Below are positions 1 through 8,886 of a DNA stretch of 64,000 nucleotides, piece by piece. Below the pieces are notes generated by a model. The model did no database searches. It was not told the origin of the DNA and was given only the letters and a program-made list of their open reading frames with translations. Position 1 is the stretch's first letter, and each line of letters opens with the position of its first letter. Location: the NCBI GenBank assembly GCA_963614875.1, contig CAVEFC010000001.1, forward strand, positions 1 through 64,000. Direction: 5' to 3'. Source of the DNA: CAG-841 sp963614875. GTDB taxonomy: Bacteria; Bacillota; Clostridia; Oscillospirales; CAG-272. A program made the position numbers and the translations under genes.

Positions 1-73
1 CCGTGCTTTTTACATTTGTCAGAATTTTCGTGCTGATGAAAAAAGCTCACACAAAAAAATAACATAAAAAGCG

Positions 74-113
74 TCCGCCGCGCAAAAAATATTTTTGCCG
101 GCGGATTTTTTTC
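74..113 (+). terminator. Intrinsic terminator of an upstream gene
   Basis: The arms TCCGCCG and CGGCGGA enclose an A/T-rich paired segment and are followed by a T tract. The gene it serves lies outside the window. It also makes any translation start before position 114 unlikely for the next gene. Confidence 0.7.
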
Positions 114-145
114 TTCCGGCAAAAACCGAAAGGCAGAAACCCTTA

Positions 146-394
146 ATGGATATGGCTGATATAAAGATGACCAAAACGGCTATAAAGGATGTCGGCAGGT
201 CGGCTGCAAGCTGTTGGGACGCGATGACCGAAAATAACATCGAGCTTCGGCTTCGTTTTTCTCTCGTCGATCTTGTTCTTGTCGCCGCGGGAGCGCTTTT
301 TCTGACGCTTTCAATGGGCGCCGTCAGAAAGCTCTGCCATCAGCGCAAGGTAAAGCGCGAAGCCGAAAAGCTGGCAAAAGAAAGGTCGGAATAG
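146..394 (+). CDS. Small single-pass membrane protein, unknown function
   Basis: An 82-residue protein that I do not recognise. The frame is open further upstream to a TTG at 95, but that codon lies inside the preceding terminator, so the ATG at 146 behind a weak AAAGG-like site is preferred; an ATG at 167 is also possible. A polar N-terminal half of about 38 residues precedes one hydrophobic segment (about residues 38-56) and a strongly basic, charged tail rich in Lys, Arg and Glu, which suggests an N-out/C-in or tail-anchored arrangement. It is monocistronic, lying between two terminators. No catalytic motif is visible. That it is a gene at all is only moderately supported. Confidence 0.5.
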   Translation: MDMADIKMTKTAIKDVGRSAASCWDAMTENNIELRLRFSLVDLVLVAAGALFLTLSMGAVRKLCHQRKVKREAEKLAKERSE

Positions 395-400
395 GTGAAA

Positions 401-446
401 AAAACGCCGTTTTTGCGGAAAATTCCGCTTGAAAACGGCGTTTTTC
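401..446 (+). terminator. Intrinsic terminator after the small membrane protein
   Basis: AAAACGCCGTTTT pairs with GAAAACGGCGTTTTT across an inner GCGGAA/TTCCGC stem and runs into a T-rich tract. It begins 7 bases past the stop codon at 394. The following stretch (447-635) holds nothing I can identify. Confidence 0.85.
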
Positions 447-635
447 TTTTCAATACAAATGTATAAGTGATTTTTACACATTGTTTTTCCACACAGTCCA
501 CATACGGAGCTGTGCCGTTTTTTGCGTTTTTTTGCCCGTTTCAACGGAATTTTTTCAGCCCGAAGCTCCGCCGTCGGCGCGGATTTGCCCGATACGGTGC
601 GATGTGATATTTTATCTTTATTTACGTTTATTATG

Positions 636-664
636 TTGACAATTCACATTTGAAATGATATAAT
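636..664 (+). promoter_or_regulatory. Sigma-A promoter of the DeoR/dehydrogenase operon
   Basis: TTGACA at 636-641 and TATAAT at 659-664 are separated by exactly 17 bp. It lies 62 bp upstream of the DeoR-type regulator, so the regulator and the dehydrogenase genes behind it are probably transcribed from here. Confidence 0.85.
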
Positions 665-725
665 TAACATCGTAAAATGTCATACATATGAACATTTGAC
701 TCCAAGCTGTGAAAGGAGGACTTAT

Positions 726-1496
726 ATGACTCAGAAAGAACGGCTTGAAAGCATACGCGATCTTCTTTCGTCGCACCCGTTTGTGTCGCTCGGAGAGCTG
801 GAAAAGCTCTTTCCGGAGGTCACAAGCATGACGCTGCGCCGCGATATCGACCGTCTTGAAGCGAAGGGCGAGCTTATCAAGGTGCGCGGCGGAGCAAGAT
901 CGATGAAGTTTCTTACAACCTCCGCCGAGGACGACTTCGGAAAAAGACTTTACGAGGCAACGGAAGAAAAAACACGCATAGCCGAATGTGCAACGGGCTT
1001 TGTCGAAACCGGAAGATCTGTCTTTATAGATTCCGGAACGACGGCGCTCAGGCTCGCTTCCATCGTCGCGGACGAGCGCTTTACCGTAACCACCACGGGT
1101 CCGCACGTTGCGATCGAGCTTGCAAAAAAACAAAAACCGATAGTAAACCTTGTGGGAGGAATGATAAACCACGAAAATCTTTCGGTTTCCGGTATGCAGG
1201 CGATCAGATTCATTGACGGAATAAACATCGACACGGCGTTTGTCGTGCCTTCGGGATATTCCGAGGAATGCGGATTTTCCTGCGGAAATTATGCGGAATG
1301 CGAGCTTAAAAAATATGTTATAAGCAAAGCGCGCCGCGTGATAATGCTTATGGACGGCGACAAAATCGACCGCAATCTTCCCTACACCTTCAGCACGGAG
1401 GCAGGACTTTACGCCGTCATCACCGACAGGGAGCTTCCGTCTGCAATAAACCGCAGATTCACGGAAGCCGGCGTCCGCGTTATAATAGCCGGATAA
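726..1496 (+). CDS. DeoR/GlpR-family transcriptional regulator
   Basis: A 256-residue repressor-type protein. Residues 1-57 form the DeoR winged helix (RLESIRDLLSSHPFVSLGELEKLFP followed by TLRRDIDRLEAKG, the recognition helix). The remainder is the sugar-phosphate-isomerase-like sensor domain, with the family's DSGTTALRLA motif and a C-terminal MDGDKID segment. Such proteins usually sense phosphorylated sugars or related metabolites. The start is the ATG at 726 behind AAAGGAGGA; an in-frame TTG at 696 lacks that site. It is the first gene after a consensus promoter and precedes the 2-oxo-acid dehydrogenase genes by 76 bp with no terminator between, so it probably controls that operon and itself (inference). 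The ligand cannot be read from the sequence. Confidence 0.9.
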   Translation: MTQKERLESIRDLLSSHPFVSLGELEKLFPEVTSMTLRRDIDRLEAKGELIKVRGGARSMKFLTTSAEDDFGKRLYEATEEKTRIAECATGFVETGRSVFIDSGTTALRLASIVADERFTVTTTGPHVAIELAKKQKPIVNLVGGMINHENLSVSGMQAIRFIDGINIDTAFVVPSGYSEECGFSCGNYAECELKKYVISKARRVIMLMDGDKIDRNLPYTFSTEAGLYAVITDRELPSAINRRFTEAGVRVIIAG

Positions 1497-1572
1497 AAAA
1501 TCAAAGCGCCGCCTGTGACGGAGAGTCGGCGCAAAAACAAAATCCACTCCGTCGGAAATGGAGAAAACAAAC

Positions 1573-2892
1573 ATGGCAACAGCTGTAATAATGCCCAGAC
1601 AAGGTCAAAGCGTGGAAAGCTGCATCATCACCGAATGGAAGAAAAAAGTCGGCGATAAAGTCAGCGCAGGCGACGTGCTGTTTTCGTACGAAACGGACAA
1701 GTCCGCCTTTGACGAAGCCGCAACGGTAGAAGGCACGCTTCTCAAGGTTTTCGCCGCGGAAGGCGACGATGTTCCCTGCCTTGAAACCGTGTGCATAATA
1801 GGAGACGAAGGCGAAGATATTTCTTCCCTTATCCCCCAAAAAGAAGAAGCGGCAGCTCCCGCGCAGGCTTCCGCCGAAGAAAAAAAGGAGGAAGCTCCGG
1901 CAAAGGTCGCGGCAGAGGCGACAGGCACGGCGGCAACGGAGGGCGGCAGACTTAAAATATCGCCCAGAGCAAGAAATCTTGCGGCAAAAACCGACGCCGA
2001 TATTTCAAAGGCGATTCCCACAGGCCCCAGCGGCAGAATAATAGAGCGCGACATTCAGAAGGTGCTTGACGAAGGCTTCACCGTATCGGCGGAAGCTTCG
2101 GAAAAACAGCTCAGAGGCGAAATCCTCTCCGCTCCCGAGCGCAAAGCAGAGGAAGCTCCCGCGCCCGCGCAGGCTCCCGTGCAGAAAACAGGCTACACGG
2201 ACGAAAAGCTTTCGCAGATACGCAAGGTCATCTCAAAATCGATGCACACCTCGCTTACCGAGCTTGCTCAGCTCACGCTTACGACTTCGTTTGACGCGTC
2301 GGCTCTCGTCGCGCTCAGAGCGAGCCTCAAAGCCGGCGGCGAAGCTATGGGCATAGGAAACATAACCTACAACGATATGATACTTTTCGCCGTGGCGAAA
2401 ACTCTCGCAACCGGAAAATACAAAGCGCTCAACGCAAACCTTATCGGCGGCGACACGATGAGATATTTTGACGGCGTTCACCTCGGCATAGCGGTTGACA
2501 CCGAAAGAGGACTTATGGTTCCCACCGTGTTCGACGCGCAGAAGCTCACCCTTTCCGAGCTTGCAAAGCAGGCAAAGGCGCTCGCAGTCGATTGTCAGAG
2601 CGGAAAAGCAAATCCGGACGTGCTCAAAGGCGCTTCGTTTACGATAAGCAACATCGGCCCTACGGGGATTGAAAGCTTCACTCCCGTTATCAATCCTCCG
2701 CAGACGGCAATCCTCGGCGTCTGCTCGCTGACAAAGAGAGTAAAGGAAAAGGACGGCGCTCCCGTATTTTATCCGTGCATACCGCTTTCTCTTACGATAG
2801 ATCACAGAGCGGTTGACGGCGCTCCCGCCGCAAAATTCCTTTCCGAGCTTGTGCGCAATCTCGAAAACTTCAATCTGTTGCTGACAATTTAG
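1573..2892 (+). CDS. Dihydrolipoyl acyltransferase (E2) of a 2-oxo-acid dehydrogenase complex
   Basis: This 439-residue E2 core subunit transfers the acyl group from E1 to CoA. One lipoyl domain spans about residues 1-80, with the lipoylated lysine at K43 in ETDKSA. An Ala/Pro/Glu-rich linker follows, then the peripheral-subunit-binding domain (about 128-166, SPRARNLA ... GPSGRIIERDI), a second flexible linker, and the catalytic domain from about 205 with active-site H411 and D415 in DHRAVDG. The start is set at ATG 1573 (MATAVIMPRQGQ, the normal E2 beginning) behind GGAG; an in-frame ATG at 1558 overlaps that site. The genes for E3 and E1 follow, so the complex is complete. Whether the substrate is pyruvate, acetoin or a branched-chain 2-oxo acid is undetermined. 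Confidence 0.93.
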   Translation: MATAVIMPRQGQSVESCIITEWKKKVGDKVSAGDVLFSYETDKSAFDEAATVEGTLLKVFAAEGDDVPCLETVCIIGDEGEDISSLIPQKEEAAAPAQASAEEKKEEAPAKVAAEATGTAATEGGRLKISPRARNLAAKTDADISKAIPTGPSGRIIERDIQKVLDEGFTVSAEASEKQLRGEILSAPERKAEEAPAPAQAPVQKTGYTDEKLSQIRKVISKSMHTSLTELAQLTLTTSFDASALVALRASLKAGGEAMGIGNITYNDMILFAVAKTLATGKYKALNANLIGGDTMRYFDGVHLGIAVDTERGLMVPTVFDAQKLTLSELAKQAKALAVDCQSGKANPDVLKGASFTISNIGPTGIESFTPVINPPQTAILGVCSLTKRVKEKDGAPVFYPCIPLSLTIDHRAVDGAPAAKFLSELVRNLENFNLLLTI

Positions 2893-2980
2893 CCTTTTAT
2901 ACAATAGTATAATATTCTCGTTCACAGCGGCGGACGCGGATATGAAAAAATACACTGCCGCTGAGAAACGGAAAAACAAA

Positions 2981-4342
2981 ATGTATGATCTTATCGTACT
3001 GGGCGGCGGACCGGCAGGCTATAATGCGGCTGAACGCGCCGCTCACAAGGGGCTTAAAACTCTCGTGCTCGAAGGCAGAGCGCTCGGCGGCGTGTGCCTG
3101 AATGAAGGCTGCGTTCCGACAAAAACTCTTCTTTACAGCGCGAAAATATTTGATTATACCAAGCACGGCGACGCTTACGGCGTAAAGTGCGAGGGCTCTT
3201 CTCTCGATCACGCGTTTGTGATAGAAAGAAAAAACAAGGTTGTAAAGCAGCTCACGGGCGGCATTGCGATGCAGCTCAAAAGCGCGGGAGCGGAGGTTAT
3301 CTCCGAATTCGGCGTTATAAAAGGAAGAGATTCCGAAGGCTTTGCGGTCGAAGCGGCGGGCAAGGAATACAAGGGCGCGCGACTTCTTATCTGCACGGGC
3401 TCCGACGCTCTCGTTCCCGGGATAGAGGGACTGCGCGAATCCGTTTCCGCAGGCTTTGCAATGACAAACCGCGAAATCCTCGATATGACGACAATTCCCC
3501 AAAGGCTTACCGTCATCGGCGGCGGAGTTATAGGGCTTGAAATGGCGTCGTATTTCTGCTCCGCGGGCTCGCAGGTAACGGTGGTCGAAATGCTCGATCA
3601 CATCGCCGGACCGACAGACAGCGAAATATCGAAAATACTTCTTAAAAATTATCAGAAAAAGGGCGTAAACTTCATTCTCGGCGCAAAGGTGACAAAGGTA
3701 GGCGAGGGAAAAGTGGTTTACGAAAAAGACGGCAAAGCCGAAAGCGTGGAAGCCGACAGGGTTCTCGTTTCTATCGGCAGACGCGCGCACACTCAGGGCA
3801 TAGGTCTTGAAAACGTCGGCGTTATCACCGAAAGAGGCGCGATCGTCACGGACGAATACTGCCGCACAAGCGTCCCGGGAATATGGGCTGCGGGCGACGT
3901 GAACGGAAAATCGATGCTTGCTCATACCGCTTATCGCGAGGGCGAGGTTGCCGTCGCCAATATGCTCGGCGGAAAGGAAAGGGTAAATTATCTTTCGATT
4001 CCTTCCGTTATATATACAAATCCGGAGGTTGCCTCTGTCGGCGAAACGGGCGAAAGCATAAAGGCAAAAGGTCTTGACGCAAAGACCGTTTCCGTGACGC
4101 TGAAATACAGCGGCAGATACGTTGCCGAAAATGAAGGTGGCGACGGAATAGTCAAGCTTGTCGTCGATAAGGAGCACAGAAAGCTTCTCGGCGTTCATAT
4201 GATAGGAAATTACGCCTCCGAAATAATTTACGGCGCGGCAATGATGGTTGAAAAAGAAATGCGCGTGGACGACGTAAAAAAATTCGTATTCCCGCATCCG
4301 ACCGTCTGCGAAGTTATCCGCGAAGCGATGTTCATGATATAA
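2981..4342 (+). CDS. lpdA: Dihydrolipoyl dehydrogenase (E3)
   Basis: A 453-residue flavoprotein disulfide reductase that reoxidises the E2 lipoyl groups with NAD+. The N-terminal FAD motif GGGPAGYNAAERA is followed by the redox disulfide GGVCLNEGCVPTK (C39 and C44). An NAD-binding GGGVIGLEMAS motif lies mid-protein, the second FAD motif is WAAGDVNG, and the dimer-interface HPHPT near the C-terminus supplies the catalytic base. An in-frame ATG at 2942 would add 13 basic residues; the ATG at 2981 gives the usual family start MYDLIVLGGG. It lies 88 bp after the E2 gene and 86 bp before the E1 gene with no terminator, so it is part of the same operon. Confidence 0.95.
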   Translation: MYDLIVLGGGPAGYNAAERAAHKGLKTLVLEGRALGGVCLNEGCVPTKTLLYSAKIFDYTKHGDAYGVKCEGSSLDHAFVIERKNKVVKQLTGGIAMQLKSAGAEVISEFGVIKGRDSEGFAVEAAGKEYKGARLLICTGSDALVPGIEGLRESVSAGFAMTNREILDMTTIPQRLTVIGGGVIGLEMASYFCSAGSQVTVVEMLDHIAGPTDSEISKILLKNYQKKGVNFILGAKVTKVGEGKVVYEKDGKAESVEADRVLVSIGRRAHTQGIGLENVGVITERGAIVTDEYCRTSVPGIWAAGDVNGKSMLAHTAYREGEVAVANMLGGKERVNYLSIPSVIYTNPEVASVGETGESIKAKGLDAKTVSVTLKYSGRYVAENEGGDGIVKLVVDKEHRKLLGVHMIGNYASEIIYGAAMMVEKEMRVDDVKKFVFPHPTVCEVIREAMFMI

Positions 4343-4428
4343 TATACAAAAGTATAATATTGCAATAATCCTTGCGGTGGCAGGATATTGCGAAAAAACA
4401 AGTCCACCGGGAAAGAGAGATTAAAATT

Positions 4429-6900
4429 ATGCCTAAGAGTCAATATGTAGATCCCAACAGAGCGTTTGACAGCGGATTTATAAAATTTCACGATATTCCC
4501 GTCTGCCAGTACAGCCTTACAATCGAAGACGAAAAGAAGATTTATTCGAAGCAGGATCTTATAAACATTTATCGCGATATGGCGATAATCCGCGAGTTTG
4601 AAACAATGCTCAACGAAATAAAGACAAAGAGCGTTTACAACGGCGTCGAATACAACAACCCCGGCCCCGCTCACCTTTCTCTCGGTCAGGAAGCGTCCGC
4701 CGTCGGTCAGGCTTACTGTCTTGACAACAACGACTTCACCTTCGGTTCTCACCGCAGCCACGGCGAAATAATCGCAAAGGGACTTTCATCGATAAAGAAG
4801 CTCGACAATGCAGAGCTTTACGATATAATGAAAACCTTCCTCGACGGTTCTATCCTTTCCGTTGTCGAAGGCAGAGAAGAAGTCAAGGGCGATGTAAAGG
4901 ATCTTGCAATCGACTTTCTTCTCTACGGCGCACTTGCGGAAATTTTCGCAAGAAGAACGGGCTTCAACCGCGGTCTCGGCGGCTCGATGCACGCATTCTT
5001 CATTCCTTTCGGTATATTCCCGAACAACGCCATCGTCGGCGGATCGGCGGCGATAGCACTCGGCGCGGCTCTTTATAAGAGATCGAACCACAAAAAAGGT
5101 ATCGTAATAGCAAACTCCGGCGACGGCGCTCTCGGCAGAGGTCCGGTTCTCGAAGCGCTGAATATGTCCTCTATGGATCAGATAAAGCAGCTCTGGGGCG
5201 AAGGCGGCGGTATGCCGATACTCTTCAACGTGTTCAATAACTTCTACGGAATGGGCGGTCAGACCAAGGGCGAAACAATGGCTTGGGGACAGGCGGCAAG
5301 AGTCGGCGCCGGCGTAAATCCCGATCAGATGCACGCGGAAAGCGTAAACGGCTACGATCCGCTCGCAGTCATCGACGCAACGACAAGAAAGAAAGATCTT
5401 CTTCTCCGCGGCGAAGGCCCCGCAATGCTTGAGGTTATCACATACAGAACAACAGGTCACTCCCCCTCCGACTCCTCCACATACAGAACGCAGGAGGAAA
5501 TCGAAGCGTGGAAGAACGCGGATCCGATCAAGGCTTACAGAGCAAAGCTCATTCTCGGCGGCGTTGCAACGGAAGCGGAGCTTGACTCCGTTCACGACAC
5601 GATCGTCCGTCGTATGACAAAGATCTGCCGTCTTGCCGTCGACGAAACGATATCGCCCAGAATGGATCTTGACAAAGAGCCGGACGCTATCTCCTCAATT
5701 ATGCTTTCTAACAAGAAGGTTCCGAGTATGGATCCCACAAGAGAGCCGGAGGTTCTCATTCCGAAGGAAGAAAACCCCAGACTCAAATCGCTCAAGGTAA
5801 AATCGCGCTGGGCGTTCGACGCGGACGGAAAAGCGCTTCCGAAGATGAAAATCTACGGTCTCCGCGACGGTCTTTTCGAGCCGATTCTCGACAAATTCTA
5901 TGAAGATCCCACGCTTATCGCATACGGCGAGGACAATCGTGACTGGGGCGGCGCGTTTGCCGTTTACAGAGGCCTTACGGAAGCCATTCCTTATCACCGC
6001 TTCTTCAACGCTCCGATTTCCGAATCCGCTATCGTCGGATCTGCCGTCGGCTACGCAATGGCAGGCGGCCGCGCGATAGTCGAGCTTATGTATGCCGACT
6101 TTATCGGCTGCGCCGGCGATGAAATATTCAATCAGCTTTCCAAGTGGCAGTCGATGAGTGCGGGAATTCTCAAAATGCCCGTTGTGCTCCGTGTTTCCGT
6201 AGGCAACAAATACGGCGCTCAGCACAGTCAGGACTGGACGGCTCTCTGCGCTCACATTCCGGGACTCAAGGTTGTGTTCCCCGCAACGCCCTATGACGCA
6301 AAGGGACTTATGACCGAAGCTCTGAACGGCACCGATCCCGTAATCTTCTTTGAAAGCCAGAGAATTTACGACGTAGGCGAGCAGTTCCACAAGGGCGGCG
6401 TTCCCGAAACGCCTTACGAAATAAGAATAGGCGATCCCGATATCAAGCGCGAAGGCAAGGACGTTACGATTCTTTCAATCGGCGCAACGCTTTATCGCGC
6501 TATGGACGCGGCAAAGATACTCCACGAAAAATACGGCGTTGAAGCCGAGGTTATCGACGCGCGCAGCATAGTTCCCTTCGATTACGAAAAGGTTATTGAA
6601 TCCGTAAAGAAAACCGGCAGAATAATCATCACTGGCGACGCTTGCGACCGCAACTCCGTAATGAGAGATATGGCTTCCAATATTGCGGAGCTTGCATTCG
6701 ATTATCTTGACGCTCCGCCCACAGTCGTAGGCTCAAGAAACTGGATAACTCCTTCAAAGGAGCTTGATCCCTGGTTCTTCCCGCAGGCCGACACCATCGT
6801 TGATGCCGTAAACGACAGACTTCTTCCTCTTCCGAACCACGTTTCGACTCACAACTTCACCGATATCGAGAAGATGAACAGACTTAAAAACGGTATCTGA
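4429..6900 (+). CDS. Fused E1 alpha-beta thiamine-diphosphate 2-oxo-acid dehydrogenase
   Basis: An 823-residue single chain combining the E1 alpha and E1 beta subunits, which are separate genes in most Gram-positive complexes. The alpha half (about 1-450) has the ThDP/Mg motif GDGALGRG near residue 231 ending in NNFYGMGG near 270-276, and the phosphorylation-loop region TYRTTGHSPSD. The beta half begins near residue 470 (GEDNRDWGGAF near 501) and carries the transketolase pyrimidine-binding and C-terminal domains (PYDAKGLM, VIDARSIVPFD). It decarboxylates a 2-oxo acid and acylates the E2 lipoyl group. The start at 4429 has a modest AAAGAGAG site. The reading frame is uninterrupted across the joint, so this is a true fusion. 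It is the last gene of the operon and ends at an intrinsic terminator. Confidence 0.92.
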   Translation: MPKSQYVDPNRAFDSGFIKFHDIPVCQYSLTIEDEKKIYSKQDLINIYRDMAIIREFETMLNEIKTKSVYNGVEYNNPGPAHLSLGQEASAVGQAYCLDNNDFTFGSHRSHGEIIAKGLSSIKKLDNAELYDIMKTFLDGSILSVVEGREEVKGDVKDLAIDFLLYGALAEIFARRTGFNRGLGGSMHAFFIPFGIFPNNAIVGGSAAIALGAALYKRSNHKKGIVIANSGDGALGRGPVLEALNMSSMDQIKQLWGEGGGMPILFNVFNNFYGMGGQTKGETMAWGQAARVGAGVNPDQMHAESVNGYDPLAVIDATTRKKDLLLRGEGPAMLEVITYRTTGHSPSDSSTYRTQEEIEAWKNADPIKAYRAKLILGGVATEAELDSVHDTIVRRMTKICRLAVDETISPRMDLDKEPDAISSIMLSNKKVPSMDPTREPEVLIPKEENPRLKSLKVKSRWAFDADGKALPKMKIYGLRDGLFEPILDKFYEDPTLIAYGEDNRDWGGAFAVYRGLTEAIPYHRFFNAPISESAIVGSAVGYAMAGGRAIVELMYADFIGCAGDEIFNQLSKWQSMSAGILKMPVVLRVSVGNKYGAQHSQDWTALCAHIPGLKVVFPATPYDAKGLMTEALNGTDPVIFFESQRIYDVGEQFHKGGVPETPYEIRIGDPDIKREGKDVTILSIGATLYRAMDAAKILHEKYGVEAEVIDARSIVPFDYEKVIESVKKTGRIIITGDACDRNSVMRDMASNIAELAFDYLDAPPTVVGSRNWITPSKELDPWFFPQADTIVDAVNDRLLPLPNHVSTHNFTDIEKMNRLKNGI

Positions 6901-6919
6901 TATAAGCTCCGATATAAAC

Positions 6920-6950
6920 AAAAAAAGCCCGTGCTTACGGGCTTTTTTGT
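6920..6950. terminator. Bidirectional intrinsic terminator
   Basis: AAAAAAGCCCGT and ACGGGCTTTTTT form a perfect stem with a GCTT loop and have T runs on both strands. It separates the plus-strand E1 gene from the convergent minus-strand gene ending at 6951. Confidence 0.9.
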
Positions 6951-7478
6951 TTATGAAATATAATTTTCGTTATACGCAAAAACGTTATAGCTTCCGGCAA
7001 GAGCGTCCCACGTTTTTTTATCGACTCTGCCCGTTTCTTCCATACGGTGATAAAACTGAAAAAGCCTTACGCCTTCATAGGTTGCATTGTCGAATTCACC
7101 CGTTATCTCAACGTTTTCAAGACCGTCGTAGGTGTGGGAAATGTCGCTGAGCATCACCTGAATAATATAAACGAGCGAGCTTTTTTCCCCGACCTTTGCA
7201 ACATAGCCGGCGTCCGGAAAGGCGTCGAGCATTTTTCCTCCCGAGGCGCTCTCCTTTGCGAGAGCCGCCTCGGAGCGCAGAACATTCCACGTGGCAAAAT
7301 CGGCTTCTCCGGTGGGGGCAAGCCCCGTCTGCCTCTGAAAAATACGGAGCGCCTCCGTCGTTTCCCTGCCGAATATCCCGTCGGGATTTATCTTCGGTAT
7401 GTCCGTGCGCGTGTATGAAACCGCACGGAGCATTTTCTGAAGCTCCGTGATCTGTGTTTTTTTAATGTTGTCCGCCAT
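6951..7478 (-). CDS. Peptidoglycan-binding-domain protein, likely spore-associated
   Basis: A 175-residue protein containing two PG_binding_1-type modules: residues about 10-65 (ITELQKMLRAVSY ... DGIFGRETTEALRIFQRQTGLAPTG) and about 90-160 (VYIIQVMLSDISH ... FDNATYEGVRLFQ). These three-helix modules bind cell-wall glycan or peptides. No catalytic domain, signal peptide or membrane segment is seen, so it probably acts with the SpoIID-like protein encoded just upstream. The start is the ATG at 7478 behind GGAAGGAG, overlapping the upstream gene's end by 17 bp. It is the last gene of a three-gene minus-strand operon. A sporulation role is inferred from its partner. Confidence 0.85.
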   Translation of the reverse strand: MADNIKKTQITELQKMLRAVSYTRTDIPKINPDGIFGRETTEALRIFQRQTGLAPTGEADFATWNVLRSEAALAKESASGGKMLDAFPDAGYVAKVGEKSSLVYIIQVMLSDISHTYDGLENVEITGEFDNATYEGVRLFQFYHRMEETGRVDKKTWDALAGSYNVFAYNENYIS

Positions 7479-8886
7479 ATCCGTCTCCTTCCGATAAAAT
7501 CTCGCCCGAATACTGATATTCGCTTCTTGTGTTGCCGTCAACCTGAGCGTAGGCGTCGGCAAGCTCGTTCCATAAAACAGGTCCGACAACGCCGCTTATC
7601 ATAAGTCCGAACACCGCCTGAGCCGCATAAACGGCGTTTCTTGTTTCGGTGCCGAAAATGCCGTCTGCATCTGTCTGCGGTATCTGCGGATAAAGCTCGT
7701 GCGCGGCGTTTATATATTTTTGCAGAATTTCTACATTCGTCCCCTCCGAGCCGTATTTGAGGAACACTCCCGGAAAAGCCACGGTGCCTCCGCCGTAAAT
7801 TTCGTCGCCGGCGGAATTCATCATTCCGAGATATACGTCGAACATCATATTCCACGTTCTGCTGTCGACAACGCCCGTCACGCTCAGATCGTATTCGCTC
7901 TGAAAAGCCTTTACCGCCTCCGTCGTGCTTTCTCCGAAATACCCGTCAAACGGAGGGCTCGGAACTGACGGATTGAAATCGGCTATAACCCTCAAATAAT
8001 ACTGTATCGTTTTCACGTCCTCGCCGCTGTCGCCGTCGCCGAGCATCGTCTTGAACTGATTTGAAACGTCCTCGTCTTTCAGCCCCTCGCTGTCAAGCTC
8101 GCTCAGACGCTTCACCGCATTATACACGCTCTGTATTTTATACCACGTCGAGCGATCGACTTTTCCCGTCCGGTTCAAAGAAAATATTCTCTGAAATTCT
8201 TTTACGGCGTCGGCTGTCGCAACATCGTATATGCCGTCCGCCGCGGGAATTTTGGGTATCGAGGGGTAATTTGTCGATATTCTGTTCAGGCGCACCTGAA
8301 TGAATTTCACATCGTTTCCCGCGCTTCCCTCGCCGAGAAGAATATTCGGCGGAGAAGGCTCGAGCGCCTGCACTGGAGCGTTTTCGACGATATCTATATC
8401 GTCCCCGTAATACTGCGTAAGAATGTCGTAAGCGCCGAGTCCGTCGTTTGCAAGCGTCACGCTTCCCCATTGAGAAAGTCCGTCGCAGGTGACGGTCGTG
8501 CCGTTGCAATACACGGCGAAAAGCGGTTCTATGTATCCGCGGCGGACAATATAATCGTTGAATATCTCGTCAACGATAAGACCTATATTGTCGAAAATAT
8601 CTCTGTCGCGGACAAACGACTGATCGTATGCGGTGGAATTCGTTATGTCAAAATCGTAGCCTTTCGCGCGGTAATGCTCGGTATATACGCGGTTCAGCGC
8701 AAACGATATCTGCGCATAGATATTTGCCCTCAGCGCCGCCTCCGGCCATGTGGGATATACCTCGCTCGAAGCCACGTTTTTTATGTAATCCGCAAAGCCG
8801 ATTTTCACATTGTCCGCGTCGGTGTCGTCCGGCGCGCCGAGATGCACGGTTATGAATTCCGGCACCACGGGATAGCGTGCGTTCAA
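7462..8886 (-). CDS. SpoIID-like domain protein with three peptidoglycan-binding modules
   Basis: A 474-residue protein. The first ~165 residues match the SpoIID/LytB pattern (NVASSEVYPTWPEAALRANI, with E42 at the position of the SpoIID catalytic glutamate, then an aromatic-rich region ending CNGTTVTCDGLSQWG). SpoIID is a lytic transglycosylase used in engulfment. Three PG_binding_1 modules follow near residues 180-250, 280-350 and 375-450, each with a DGxF/Y...TxxAVxxFQ core. Unlike classical SpoIID there is no N-terminal membrane anchor or signal peptide, which suggests a mother-cell or spore-coat location. The start overlaps the preceding gene's stop by 4 bp (ATGA). Catalysis is not demonstrated, since the domain is divergent. 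Confidence 0.85.
   Translation of the reverse strand: MNARYPVVPEFITVHLGAPDDTDADNVKIGFADYIKNVASSEVYPTWPEAALRANIYAQISFALNRVYTEHYRAKGYDFDITNSTAYDQSFVRDRDIFDNIGLIVDEIFNDYIVRRGYIEPLFAVYCNGTTVTCDGLSQWGSVTLANDGLGAYDILTQYYGDDIDIVENAPVQALEPSPPNILLGEGSAGNDVKFIQVRLNRISTNYPSIPKIPAADGIYDVATADAVKEFQRIFSLNRTGKVDRSTWYKIQSVYNAVKRLSELDSEGLKDEDVSNQFKTMLGDGDSGEDVKTIQYYLRVIADFNPSVPSPPFDGYFGESTTEAVKAFQSEYDLSVTGVVDSRTWNMMFDVYLGMMNSAGDEIYGGGTVAFPGVFLKYGSEGTNVEILQKYINAAHELYPQIPQTDADGIFGTETRNAVYAAQAVFGLMISGVVGPVLWNELADAYAQVDGNTRSEYQYSGEILSEGDGYGGQH

Noticed and set aside
447..600. DnaA-box-like TCCACA sequences suggesting an origin
   Set aside because: TCCACA occurs without the full TTATCCACA consensus or clustering, and no dnaA or dnaN gene is nearby.
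2897..4297. Long open frame on the minus strand opposite the E3 gene
   Set aside because: It has no ribosome-binding site and no recognisable domain; it is a shadow caused by the codon bias of lpdA, like the other long antisense frames (for example 31636-32883 and 33298-34599 opposite addB).
4429..6900. E1 alpha-beta fusion as a sequencing error
   Set aside because: The frame stays open with consistent codon use through a linker of normal composition, and the same fusion is known in other 2-oxo-acid dehydrogenases.
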